Shown here one piece after another: positions 8,284-16,560 of a DNA stretch of 64,000 bases; position 1 is the first letter of the stretch; the number at the start of each line of letters is the position of its first letter. The stretch covers positions 14,632 to 78,631 of the forward strand of contig JBHJOG010000207.1 in assembly GCA_050329975.1 (NCBI GenBank), in the 5' to 3' direction. A model generated the notes under the pieces. That model worked only from the letters and a program-made list of their open reading frames with translations, made no database searches and was not told where the DNA came from. The translations under genes were made by a program, and so were the position numbers. Origin of the DNA: CALKHQ01 sp050329975. GTDB taxonomy: Bacteria; Pseudomonadota; Alphaproteobacteria; CALKHQ01.

Positions 8284-9309
8284 TCAAGCGGCCGCGCGGA
8301 GGTAGTCGCGGGTCAGCAGCTCGGCGATCTGCACCGCGTTGGTCGCCGCACCCTTGCGCAGGTTGTCGGCGACGATCCACATCGAGAGGCCGTAGGGCAC
8401 GGTCGGATCCTTGCGCAGGCGGCTGACAAAGACCTTGTCTTCGCCCGCAACCTCCGCCGGCGTGACGTAGCCTTCGTCGACCCGATGGTCGATGACGCCG
8501 GCGCCGTCGGCCTCGCGGATGGCCTCGCGCGCCGTGTCCTCGTCGATCGGGCGCGCGAATTCCACAGTTACCGCCTCGGCATGACCGACGAACACCGGAA
8601 CGCGCACGCAGGTCGCCTGCACCTTGATGTCGGGGTCGAGGATCTTGCGCGTCTCGACCGCCATCTTCCACTCTTCCCTGGTCGAGCCGTCTTCCATGAA
8701 ACTGTCGATGTGCGGGATCACATTGAAGGCGATCTGCTTGGTGAACAATTCCGGCTTGATCGGATCGTTGACGTAGACGCCGCGGGTCTGGGTGAACAGC
8801 TCGTCCATACCCGCCTTGCCGGCGCCGGAAACCGACTGGTAGGTGGCGACGACGATCCGGGTGATCTTGGCGAGGTCGTGCAACGGCTTCAGCGCCACCA
8901 GCATCTGGATGGTCGAGCAGTTGGGGTTGGCGATGATGCCGCGTTTGGCGTAGCCGCCGATCGCTTGCGGGTTCACTTCCGGCACGATCAGCGGCACGTC
9001 GGGGTCCATACGGAAATGGGACGTATTGTCGATCACCACTGCCCCGGCGCGCGCCGCACGCGGCGCATGCTCGGCCGAAATCTTCGAGCCCGGGGAGAAC
9101 AGGGCGATGTCGATGCCCTTGAAGTCGAAGGTCGCCAGGTCGCGTGCGGTCAGGATCTGCTCGTCCCCGAAGGAGAGCTCCGTCCCGACCGACCGGCTCG
9201 AGGCCAGCGCAACCACCTCGTCGGCGGGAAACTCGCGGTCGGCGAGCGTGTTCAGCATCTCGCGGCCCACATTGCCCGTGGCTCCGACGACTGCGACCCG
9301 ATATCCCAT
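8284..9309 (-). CDS. asd: Aspartate-semialdehyde dehydrogenase
   Basis: I place the start at 9309 (ATG after GGAGCAGGACT), giving 341 residues beginning MGYRVAVVGATGNVGREML. The upstream extension of the frame is Arg/Ala-rich and not protein-like. It reduces aspartyl phosphate to aspartate semialdehyde for lysine/DAP, threonine and methionine synthesis. The NADP-binding glycine motif is at residues 8-15, the catalytic cysteine is C131 in ANPNCSTIQM, and the later segments EEWKMAVETRKIL and RVPVFVGHAEAVTVE are family signatures. It is a stand-alone housekeeping gene here; I see no attenuator or terminator. Confidence 0.93.
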   Translation of the reverse strand: MGYRVAVVGATGNVGREMLNTLADREFPADEVVALASSRSVGTELSFGDEQILTARDLATFDFKGIDIALFSPGSKISAEHAPRAARAGAVVIDNTSHFRMDPDVPLIVPEVNPQAIGGYAKRGIIANPNCSTIQMLVALKPLHDLAKITRIVVATYQSVSGAGKAGMDELFTQTRGVYVNDPIKPELFTKQIAFNVIPHIDSFMEDGSTREEWKMAVETRKILDPDIKVQATCVRVPVFVGHAEAVTVEFARPIDEDTAREAIREADGAGVIDHRVDEGYVTPAEVAGEDKVFVSRLRKDPTVPYGLSMWIVADNLRKGAATNAVQIAELLTRDYLRAAA

Positions 9310-9554
9310 AGTCCTGCTCCAGTTCCGCGCCTTTCCGGCGCGCCATGACCGGCTCCGTCGCGTCGCGCCGCGTGAGGCGGAACCCTTCGCCGCTGCCGTC
9401 CGCGATGCTGGTGCGAAGCCCGCCGACGGTGGCATGATAGGCTGCGGACCGCCGGCAACGGCGTGTTAAGTAGAGGCTTTCCGCCGAAAGTTCAATGCGC
9501 CTCGTGCAGGCAGACCGCCGGGGTAGAAGCCCGGCGATACACAGGAGCAACCCG

Positions 9555-9893
9555 ATGGCGCGCCGCTGCTCATCCTATGGCGAGTTCTGGCCCGTTTACC
9601 TGCGCGAGCATTCTCGGCCGAGGACGCGCCTGATCCACTTCGTCGGCACCGGCGCCTCGCTGCTGGCCCTGATCGTCGCTCTGGCCACCCAGACCTGGTG
9701 GCTGCTGATCGTGGTGCCGATCGCCGGCTACGCACCGGCCTGGTATGCGCATTTCGTGGTCGAGCGCAACCGGCCGGCCACGTTCACCCATCCGTTCTGG
9801 TCGCTGATCAGCGACTTCCGCATGTTCTTCCTATGGTGCGCAGGCCAGCTCGAACCGGAGCTCAGGCGCGCTGGCATCGTCAGCAATCCCTGA
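9555..9893 (+). CDS. DUF962/Mpo1-like small membrane protein
   Basis: I take ATG 9555, preceded by AGGAGC, giving 112 residues. The sequence MARRCSSYGEFWPVYLREHS, then RTRLIHFVGT and HFVVERNRPATFTHPFWSL, matches the DUF962 family, whose yeast member Mpo1 is an Fe(II)-dependent dioxygenase in fatty-acid alpha-oxidation. The two conserved histidine regions (L-HF-GT and E-N-P-TF-HP) are both present. Two hydrophobic segments (about residues 33-55 and 60-75) make it an inner-membrane protein. In bacteria the function is not established. Confidence 0.8.
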   Translation: MARRCSSYGEFWPVYLREHSRPRTRLIHFVGTGASLLALIVALATQTWWLLIVVPIAGYAPAWYAHFVVERNRPATFTHPFWSLISDFRMFFLWCAGQLEPELRRAGIVSNP

Positions 9894-10005
9894 TTGGTCG
9901 GGGTAAGATGTCGAATATTCGTGCCTCAGCGAGGCATTTCCGGCTATCATAGCTGGGCTGACTCAGACTAATTCCACGAACGTATCAAGTCATTGGGAGG
10001 GAAGA

Positions 10006-10491
10006 ATGAAGATTCGCACGTTGCGTGACGCGAGTACGGGGGTCCTGTTGCTTGCCGTTGCAGGCTTTGCTGCCGGCTGCCAGTCGACTCCGCCCGCCGC
10101 CGAATCCATGGCCGATGAGTCGATGGAGTCGATGGAGACGATGGCCGCGATGTCCATGGTTTCGGCGTCCGATCAGGCCGCAACCGACAGCATCGTCGTC
10201 GCCAGCGTCACTATGGAGTCCGCCGGTTTCGTCACCATCCACGCCAGCAATCCCGACGGATCGATGATCGCGCCGGACTCGATCGGCCATGTCGCGGTGC
10301 CGGCCGGCACCAGCGAGAACGTCGTGGTGCCGCTTGATACGCCGGTCGCGGCCGGTGACGTGGTCCATGTGATGCTGCACGAGGACACCGGCGAGATCGG
10401 AGTCTATGAGTTCAGGGCGGGCGCGACCGAGTTCGACCTGCCGGTGATGATGGACGGCCAGATGGTGATGACGCCGATCACCATCCAGTAG
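10006..10491 (+). CDS. Met-rich exported protein with DUF7282-like domain
   Basis: The 161-residue product starts after GGGAGGGAAGA and has a signal peptide ending AAGC, a weak lipobox with Ala rather than Leu/Val at -3. An unusual Met/Ser/Glu segment follows (ESMADESMESMETMAAMSM). The rest, SIVVASVTMESAGFVTIHAS with later VHVMLHEDTGEIGVYEFRAG, looks like the small beta domain called DUF7282. I know that domain mainly from haloarchaeal secreted proteins. Methionine runs of this type often bind copper or resist oxidation, but that is inference. It is a single gene, convergent with tctA across a perfect hairpin. Confidence 0.6.
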   Translation: MKIRTLRDASTGVLLLAVAGFAAGCQSTPPAAESMADESMESMETMAAMSMVSASDQAATDSIVVASVTMESAGFVTIHASNPDGSMIAPDSIGHVAVPAGTSENVVVPLDTPVAAGDVVHVMLHEDTGEIGVYEFRAGATEFDLPVMMDGQMVMTPITIQ

Positions 10492-10503
10492 CACGCCAGC
10501 CTC

Positions 10504-10533
10504 CTTGCGCCCGGCTCCCGTGCCGGGCGCAAG
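10504..10533. terminator. Strong hairpin between convergent genes
   Basis: A perfect 12-bp stem, CTTGCGCCCGGC paired with GCCGGGCGCAAG, has a 6-base loop. It lies between the convergent ends at 10491 and 10552. No T-tract follows on either strand, so it is either a factor-dependent or 3'-end-stabilising element rather than a classical intrinsic terminator. Confidence 0.5.
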
Positions 10534-10551
10534 CCACCCCTCGACAGCGCC

Positions 10552-12057
10552 TCACTCCCTCCGGCGCAGTCGCGCCTTAGCCAGTCGCCATAGCGGCGTC
10601 TGGGACAGGAGCATCAGCAGCAGGGAAACGGTGAGGACGCAGGAGATCGGGTGGGTGACGAATTCCAGCAGGAACAGGCCGACATCCTCGCGAGCGCCGA
10701 TCATGGCGCGCCGATAGTTCGCGTCCATCATCGGACCCAGGATCACGCCCAGGATCACGGGGCCGACCTGGTAGCCGTAGGTCTTGAGGAAGTAGCCGAT
10801 CACCCCGAAGGCGAGCATCCAGTAGATGTGGACCGGGTTGTTCTGGATCGCATAGGCACCGACCGACGACAGGATGATGATCAGGGGGATCAGGATCGCC
10901 TTCGGGCATTCGACGATCTTGGTGAAGATCCGGATGCCGGTCAGCCCGAATAGCAGCAGGAACAGGTTGGCCAGCGCCAGGTTGCCCACGGTGAACCAGA
11001 ACAGGTCGGGTGTTTCCGTCAGCAGCAGCGGACCGGGGCGGAGGCCGTGGATGAACAAGGCGCCGATTATGACCGCGGTGACCGCATCGCCGGGGATGCC
11101 GAGCGTCAGCATCGGCACGAAGGCACCCCCGATCGCGGCATTGTTGGCCGCTTCCGGCGCGACCAGCCCTTCCTTGGCGCCCTGGCCGAACGGCACCTCG
11201 GGATTTTTGGTGGTCCGCTTGGCATTGTCGTAGGCGAGCAGGGCGGCGATGTCGCCCCCCGTTCCGGGCAGGGCGCCGATGATCGTCCCGATCCCCGAGG
11301 CGCGGAGCGCGAGCTTGAAGTAGCGTTTCACGTCCCTGAAGCGCGGGATGATCCGGTCCACCCGTTGCTTGACCGCCGCCACGTTCAGCGTGTGCAGCTG
11401 GACCAGGGCCTCGGCGACGCCGAAGAACCCGATCATGGCCACCACATAGGGAATCCCCCCGAGCAGCGTGATCGAGCCGAAGGTGAACCGGCCCTGGGCG
11501 GTCAGCGGGTCCAGGCCGACCATGCCGATGAGCACGCCGAGCGCGCCGGCGAAGGCGCCCTTGGCGAAGCTCTCGCCCGACAGGGTCCCGACGAGCAGGA
11601 TGCCGATCAGGCCTAGCAGCAGGTAGTCGCGCGAGGTGAACATCAGCGCGAAATCCGAGATCACCGGCGCAAACAGGGCGAGGGCGAGAACCCCGACCAG
11701 GCCGCCGATCACCGACATCACGGTGGTCAGGCCGATCGCCTCGCCGGCCTCGCCGCGCTTGGCCATCGGATAGCCGTCGAGTGCGGTGGCGATGGCGCTC
11801 GGCGCGCCCGGAATGTTCAGCAGGATCGCGGTCCGCGAGCCGCCATAGACCCCGCCGACAAACACCCCGGCGATCAGCGCGAGCGCATCGTTCACCTGCC
11901 ACTTGAAGGTGAAGGAGATCAGGATCGAGACCGCCATGGTGACGGAAAGGCCGGGAATCGCCCCGACATAGATCCCGGCCAGGGTGCCCGCCGCGGTCAG
12001 GGCAAGCAGCGACGGGTCGAGCCAGGACAGGAACAGGAACTCCATCGACTCCGACAC
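10552..12057 (-). CDS. tctA: Tripartite tricarboxylate transporter large permease TctA
   Basis: The 501-residue polytopic protein carries the TctA hallmark GIYVGAIPGLSVTMAVSILI near the N-terminus and ALPGTGGDIAALLAYDNAKR in the middle, the duplicated P-G-G loops of the family. About a dozen hydrophobic segments fit the large TTT permease. With TctB and TctC it makes a secondary, binding-protein-dependent carboxylate uptake system. The frame can start at GTG 12057 or at ATG 12045 (MEFLFLSW, with GGAG upstream). Either is close behind tctB, so the two are cotranscribed. The substrate is unknown; many family members take organic acids other than citrate. Confidence 0.9.
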   Translation of the reverse strand: MSESMEFLFLSWLDPSLLALTAAGTLAGIYVGAIPGLSVTMAVSILISFTFKWQVNDALALIAGVFVGGVYGGSRTAILLNIPGAPSAIATALDGYPMAKRGEAGEAIGLTTVMSVIGGLVGVLALALFAPVISDFALMFTSRDYLLLGLIGILLVGTLSGESFAKGAFAGALGVLIGMVGLDPLTAQGRFTFGSITLLGGIPYVVAMIGFFGVAEALVQLHTLNVAAVKQRVDRIIPRFRDVKRYFKLALRASGIGTIIGALPGTGGDIAALLAYDNAKRTTKNPEVPFGQGAKEGLVAPEAANNAAIGGAFVPMLTLGIPGDAVTAVIIGALFIHGLRPGPLLLTETPDLFWFTVGNLALANLFLLLFGLTGIRIFTKIVECPKAILIPLIIILSSVGAYAIQNNPVHIYWMLAFGVIGYFLKTYGYQVGPVILGVILGPMMDANYRRAMIGAREDVGLFLLEFVTHPISCVLTVSLLLMLLSQTPLWRLAKARLRRRE

Positions 12058-12058
12058 G

Positions 12059-12541
12059 TCAGGACAGCCCTTGCAGCACGGTCCCCGTCGGCAGCACGAC
12101 CTGGAACACGATCCGGAAGATGACGTAGATCGCCGCGAGGGAGCCTGCGGTAAGGATCGCGGTGACGAGCGGGTTCCTGCGCCACAGGACCTGCAGGCTG
12201 ATGAACAGGAACAGCCCGGACGAGACCACGAAACCGAGCAACGGCATCAGGGCCACATAGCCCGCGACGAGGCCGAGCACGATCGCGTGGCGCAGTGGCG
12301 TTACCTCGCGGAGAAAACGGAGTGCGCCACCGCCAGGAGAAGGACTGCGTAGCGCCGAGACCAGGATCGTCGCCGTGGAGACGATCAGCACGCCGGTCGC
12401 CAGCATCGGGAATACGCCGGGCGTCGCCAGGCCGGAGAAGCCCGAGATCAGATATGCCTCCCAGAACAGCCACAGGCTGCACAGGACCAGGATGACGGTG
12501 AACGTCAGCTCACCCGGCCGCCGCGGTTCGCGAGCCGACAT
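12059..12541 (-). CDS. tctB: Tripartite tricarboxylate transporter small permease TctB
   Basis: I start at ATG 12541 (MSAREPRRPGELTFTVILVL), which has GGAG upstream; an earlier in-frame start at 12595 has none. The 160-residue product has four predicted hydrophobic segments (about residues 14-34, 45-65, 82-115 and 125-150), as expected of the small membrane subunit. It lies between tctA and tctC in the order tctC-tctB-tctA on the minus strand. Confidence 0.85.
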   Translation of the reverse strand: MSAREPRRPGELTFTVILVLCSLWLFWEAYLISGFSGLATPGVFPMLATGVLIVSTATILVSALRSPSPGGGALRFLREVTPLRHAIVLGLVAGYVALMPLLGFVVSSGLFLFISLQVLWRRNPLVTAILTAGSLAAIYVIFRIVFQVVLPTGTVLQGLS

Positions 12542-12601
12542 CCCAGTTCTCCGGCAGCAAGTGAGGCCGGCCCGCGCCGAGGCGGGCGCCCGCACTGTGG
12601 G

Positions 12602-13594
12602 CTATGGGCGCGGAATGCCCAGGTCCTCCGGGCTGACCGCGGCCGCTCCGGTGTCCTGCAGCGCCCAGACCGTCACCTGCTGCCATCGGGTCAGGAACGC
12701 CTCCGCCTCGTCGCCGGAGATGTTCATCATGACGTTGCCGCGGTTGGCCATCAGGGTCTGGAAGTCTTCCCGCTCGGCGGCAGCGTGATAGGCCTCGACC
12801 AGCACCGCCTTCACCTCTTCAGGCACCTCGCTGCGGACGAACACGCCGTAGAACGGGCCCCAAGGCAGGTATCGCGCCATGTCGGGAAGTGCATCGGTGA
12901 TCGCCGGGACGTCGGGCAGCGTTTCCACGGGCTCGGTGTTGACCACTGCGAGCGCCCGCATGTTCCCGGCGCGGATCTGCTCGGCCGCGGCCGAGATGCC
13001 CGACGGCATGAAGTCGACCTCGCCGCCCAGCAACGCCGTAAGGCCCGGGCCTTCGCCGTCGAAGGGAATTGCGATCACCTCGAACGGCGCGGAATTGGAG
13101 ATCAGGGCGGCGATGGTAGAGGGCAGGCCGCCCGGGCCGGTCGATCCCATCTTCACTTCGCCGGGGCTCCCCTCGATGGCGGCGAGCAGGTCCTCGATCG
13201 TCTGGTACTGCGAGTCCGTCGGCACGACGATCACCGCCACACCGCGGCCCAGGATGTTGACAGGGTAGAAGTGCGAATAGTCGACGTTGCTTACGCCCAT
13301 GACGCCGTGGAGCTGTGGATTCTCGGCGCCGTAGAGCAGCGTGTAGCCGTCGGCTGGGGCGGCGGCGACATAGGCGGTCGAGATCGCACCGGCGCCGCCC
13401 GCCTTGTTGAGCACGACGATCGGCCTGCCGAGCAGCTCTTCCGCCGCCGGGTTGACCGCCCGGGCCACCACGTCGGTCGCGCCGCCGGCGCCCCACATCA
13501 CCACGCCGAGGAGTTCGCGCTCCGGAAAGTCCTGCGCCATCGCGCCGGCGGACATGCCGAGCGCCGCGAACGCAGCTGTGAGTCTGGCCAGCAT
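12602..13594 (-). CDS. tctC: Tripartite tricarboxylate transporter substrate-binding protein TctC
   Basis: The start at 13594 (ATG after AGGGGGAGGGATAGG) gives 330 residues with a signal peptide ending AGAMAQ. The mature protein begins DFPERELLGVVMWGAGGATD, the phosphate-rich N-terminus of Bug/TctC proteins. It contains KAGGAGAISTAYVAAAPADG, VKMGSTGPGGLPS and GYTLL-type motifs that line the carboxylate site. It works in the periplasm, delivering substrate to TctAB. It is the first gene of the operon, with 138 bp of untranslated DNA before the next gene. Confidence 0.9.
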   Translation of the reverse strand: MLARLTAAFAALGMSAGAMAQDFPERELLGVVMWGAGGATDVVARAVNPAAEELLGRPIVVLNKAGGAGAISTAYVAAAPADGYTLLYGAENPQLHGVMGVSNVDYSHFYPVNILGRGVAVIVVPTDSQYQTIEDLLAAIEGSPGEVKMGSTGPGGLPSTIAALISNSAPFEVIAIPFDGEGPGLTALLGGEVDFMPSGISAAAEQIRAGNMRALAVVNTEPVETLPDVPAITDALPDMARYLPWGPFYGVFVRSEVPEEVKAVLVEAYHAAAEREDFQTLMANRGNVMMNISGDEAEAFLTRWQQVTVWALQDTGAAAVSPEDLGIPRP

Positions 13595-13732
13595 CCTATC
13601 CCTCCCCCTGTTATGGCCGAACGCATATCTTGCGACGGCTTTGGCAGGAGGGTGCAGGTGGGGTCCGGCCATGTCAATGATGCGGCGGCGGCGATCCGGC
13701 GGCGATGGGCCGCCGCGATGCCGGATGCGCGG

Positions 13733-14455
13733 TTACCAGAGGCTCTTCAGCTTCTCCCAGCCGTCCGCGGAGGTTATGATGGCCACTGCGGTGGCCATGG
13801 TTTCGCTGTCCCGGTTGCCGGTGAAACTCCAGGACCCGGAAAGCAGGAACACGGCGCCCATCGCTGTTGTGCAGCCCCCGCGCGCCGACTCGACGACCTC
13901 CCGGCTCACCGTCTCCTTCGGCCGCGTCTCCCCGGCGGCCGCGGAGTACAGTTTCTTGCCGAGCGAATGAAATCCCTTGAGTATCGCCGAAGCCCCCAAT
14001 GTGCCCACGCCGATGGCGACCAGCGCGACGTTGCGCTCTTTCTTGTCGATGATGTAGCCGATGTTCTTCGCGCACTTTCGACACGCGCAGCTATAGTTGA
14101 CGTCCCTGCTTCCGCCGCGCAGGGCATCCGCCTTGAGGTCGTGCAGACTGAATATCTTGCCGGCCTGGGTGGCGACCACGGCCGCACCGATCCAGGGCGC
14201 CAGCGCCGCACCGATAGGGGCAATGGCGGTGCCCACGGCCACCGAACCCACGGTGAACCCGACCTGCAGTCCGCTGGAAACACCCGCGGCCGCGGCGCCA
14301 TGCGAAACCCCGGCCTGAACTGCGGCAGGCGCCAGCTTGGCGGTCAGGGATGCCAGGACGCTCTTGAACTTGCCCCAGGCCCCGTGTGTGTACTGACCCT
14401 GCTTGAGGATCAGGCCGCTGAGCTGGTTGAGTTGTTCCGGTGATGGCAGGCCCAT
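13733..14455 (-). CDS. Orphan protein with hydrophobic Gly/Ala segments and a Cys cluster
   Basis: The 240-residue product is not a family I recognise. It has a soluble N-terminal 35 residues, then a long Gly/Ala/Val-rich stretch at about 45-98 with small-residue spacing (VGFTVGSVAVGTAIAPIGAA). A C-x-C-x2-C cluster at Cys123, Cys125 and Cys128 follows, then a second hydrophobic segment at 142-163 and a C-terminal domain with Cys195. There is no signal peptide. Two small-residue membrane-like stretches around a putative metal site could suit a pore-forming or membrane-inserting protein, but that is speculation. It is a single gene between tctC and the divergent ABC operon, and its third-position GC looks lower than that of its neighbours by eye. 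Confidence 0.5.
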   Translation of the reverse strand: MGLPSPEQLNQLSGLILKQGQYTHGAWGKFKSVLASLTAKLAPAAVQAGVSHGAAAAGVSSGLQVGFTVGSVAVGTAIAPIGAALAPWIGAAVVATQAGKIFSLHDLKADALRGGSRDVNYSCACRKCAKNIGYIIDKKERNVALVAIGVGTLGASAILKGFHSLGKKLYSAAAGETRPKETVSREVVESARGGCTTAMGAVFLLSGSWSFTGNRDSETMATAVAIITSADGWEKLKSLW

Positions 14456-14589
14456 GTCGTACGCACCCCGCTTGCTTCGTCTGAGTCAGTTGTGTCCGAT
14501 GAGGCGTTAAGAATCCGCGAAATCGAACCGACTGGAACGACTGCCGCTATGGCGGCTCTCGAGGTTGACGCTCGGAGCTTATTCATACT

Positions 14590-15417
14590 ATGATTGAAGA
14601 AAAGCTGGTTGAAGCGGGGGGGGCGAACGTGCAGCCGATACCGAATTCGGCGGAAAGGGATCTTGCGGGGGCCAGCTCGGCGTTGCTCAGCATCCGCAAA
14701 CTCAGCAAATCCTATGGCGGCCTTCGTGCGGTCGACAACGTGAGTCTCGACGTGCGGCGTGGCGAGATTCTCGCACTTGTCGGCGACAACGGTGCCGGCA
14801 AGTCGACACTGATCAAAGCGATCTCGGGCGCGGTCGCGCCGGACGAAGGAGAGATCCTTCTCGATGGCGAGCCCGTCTCCGTGAGGACTCCACGGGACGC
14901 CAGGGCGGCGGGCATCGAGACCGTCCATCAGGGCCTGGGCCTGGTCGACGCGCTCGACGTCACCCAGAACGTGTTTCTCGGCCGCGAGCGGGTCCGCAAG
15001 GTCCTGGGCCTGCTGCCGCAACTCGACCAGTCGAGGATGCGGCGCGAGACCCGCGAGCTGCTCGAGCGGTTCGCCATCGACCTGCCGACGCTCAACGAGC
15101 CGGTGATGCGCCTCTCCGGCGGGCAGCGCCAGACCGTTTCGATCTGCCGCCTCCTGTTGGTCGAGCCGCGGATACTGATCATGGATGAACCGATGGCGGC
15201 GCTCGGGGTCGACGAGGGCCAGAAGGTGCTGGATCTGCTCGTCAACCTGCGCGAGCGTGGGCTGGCGATCATCGTCATCAGCCACAATCTCGAGCACGTC
15301 CTGGCTATCGCCGACCGCATCGCGGTGATGAAGAACGGCCGGCTGGTCGGTGCCGTCGCCACCGGCGAGACCGACCGCCAGTCGGTCGTATCGATGATCA
15401 CCTTCGGCAGCGCGTAG
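14590..15417 (+). CDS. Sugar ABC transporter ATP-binding protein (single-domain, FrcA-like)
   Basis: The 275-residue ATPase has Walker A GDNGAGKSTLIK at about residue 67, a Q-loop in TVHQGLGLVD, signature LSGGQRQTVSICR, Walker B ILIMDEPMAALG and switch histidine in ISHNLEHV. It is a half-size relative of RbsA/XylG, as in the fructose transporter FrcA, and must dimerise. It is first in an operon with a ribose-type permease (28 bp downstream) and a periplasmic binding protein. The role is ATP-driven sugar or polyol uptake. The first about 30 residues are a nonconserved extension, so a slightly later start is possible. Confidence 0.88.
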   Translation: MIEEKLVEAGGANVQPIPNSAERDLAGASSALLSIRKLSKSYGGLRAVDNVSLDVRRGEILALVGDNGAGKSTLIKAISGAVAPDEGEILLDGEPVSVRTPRDARAAGIETVHQGLGLVDALDVTQNVFLGRERVRKVLGLLPQLDQSRMRRETRELLERFAIDLPTLNEPVMRLSGGQRQTVSICRLLLVEPRILIMDEPMAALGVDEGQKVLDLLVNLRERGLAIIVISHNLEHVLAIADRIAVMKNGRLVGAVATGETDRQSVVSMITFGSA

Positions 15418-15445
15418 CAACCAAGAAGGGAGGCGAGGTTCGGAC

Positions 15446-16474
15446 ATGGCGGTCACAGCCACTCAGATGGACAAGAGGGCGATCGGCAGATCCGATCGAC
15501 GCTTCCGCCTGGACGGTCTCGGGCTGACGCTGGTGATCGTCGCGCTGGCCGTGATGTTCACGCTGATCAATCCGAACTTCGCCACGATCACCAACTTCCT
15601 GAACGTGCTCACCCAGGCGTCGACCTATGTCATCCTCGCCATGGGCATGACGTTCGTCATCTCCAGTGCCGGCATCGACCTCTCGATCGGCTCGATCCTC
15701 GCGCTCGTCACCTGCCTGCTGTTCTGGATGATCCAATCGCTCGGCATGCCATCCGGGCTGGCCGTGCCGATCATGTTCGGCCTCGCCGTTCTGCTCGGGC
15801 TCATCAACGGCGTCATGATCACCTACCTGGCCATTCCGGCCCTGATCGCCACCCTGGGCTCGATGGTCACCCTGCGCGGCTTCGCGCTCGTCCATTCCGC
15901 CGGCAACCTCTGGTTCGGACTGCCGCCGGAGCTGCTTTACCTGGGCCAGGGAAAGCTCTTCGGCGTCGTTCCGGTCCCGGTCATAATCGCCGCGTTCGCA
16001 GTCGCCGCCTGTTACTGGCTGTTCAAGAAGACCAGGTTCGGCGTTCACGTCTGCGCCGTCGGCGGCAACCGGGAGGCTGCACGCCTGGCCGGCATCCGGA
16101 TCAATCGGGTCACCATCCTGGTCTATGTGCTGATGGCGGCCTGCACGGCCCTGGGAGGACTGCTCTGGGTGGCCCGCGTCGACGGCACCCAGGCGACCAT
16201 CGGCACGGGCATGGAGATCCACGTCATTGCAGCCGTGATCATCGGAGGCACCAGCCTGTTCGGTGGCAAGGGATCGATCTACGGGGCCGTGCTCGGGGCG
16301 ATCCTGCTCTCGATGCTCAACAATGCCCTGGTCATCGCCGGCGCGGACTTCTTCTGGCAACAGGTGGTGATCGGCCTGATCGTCGTTGCGGCGGTCATCA
16401 TCAACAATGTCCGCGAGAACCGGATCGGCTGGCTCAAGCAGTTGCGGACGCATCCCGCGATCGGCCGGAAATGA
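15446..16474 (+). CDS. Sugar ABC transporter permease (RbsC/FrcC family)
   Basis: The 342-residue membrane protein has about nine hydrophobic segments. It carries the family signatures AMGMTFVISSAGIDLSIGSI in the first third and GGNREAARLAGIRIN plus IIGGTSLFGGKGSIYGAVLG near the end. These mark the BPD_transp_2 permeases that pair with RbsA-like ATPases. AGGGAGGCGAGG lies upstream of the start. It presumably forms a homodimeric channel with the preceding ATPase. Confidence 0.9.
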   Translation: MAVTATQMDKRAIGRSDRRFRLDGLGLTLVIVALAVMFTLINPNFATITNFLNVLTQASTYVILAMGMTFVISSAGIDLSIGSILALVTCLLFWMIQSLGMPSGLAVPIMFGLAVLLGLINGVMITYLAIPALIATLGSMVTLRGFALVHSAGNLWFGLPPELLYLGQGKLFGVVPVPVIIAAFAVAACYWLFKKTRFGVHVCAVGGNREAARLAGIRINRVTILVYVLMAACTALGGLLWVARVDGTQATIGTGMEIHVIAAVIIGGTSLFGGKGSIYGAVLGAILLSMLNNALVIAGADFFWQQVVIGLIVVAAVIINNVRENRIGWLKQLRTHPAIGRK

Positions 16475-16560
16475 GAAGACGGCCTCAATTCTGGCCACGT
16501 GCGAAGTGGTGCCGATTCCCAATCAAGCAAAGGTTTCCAACAACAATGGGAGGAAGTGAC

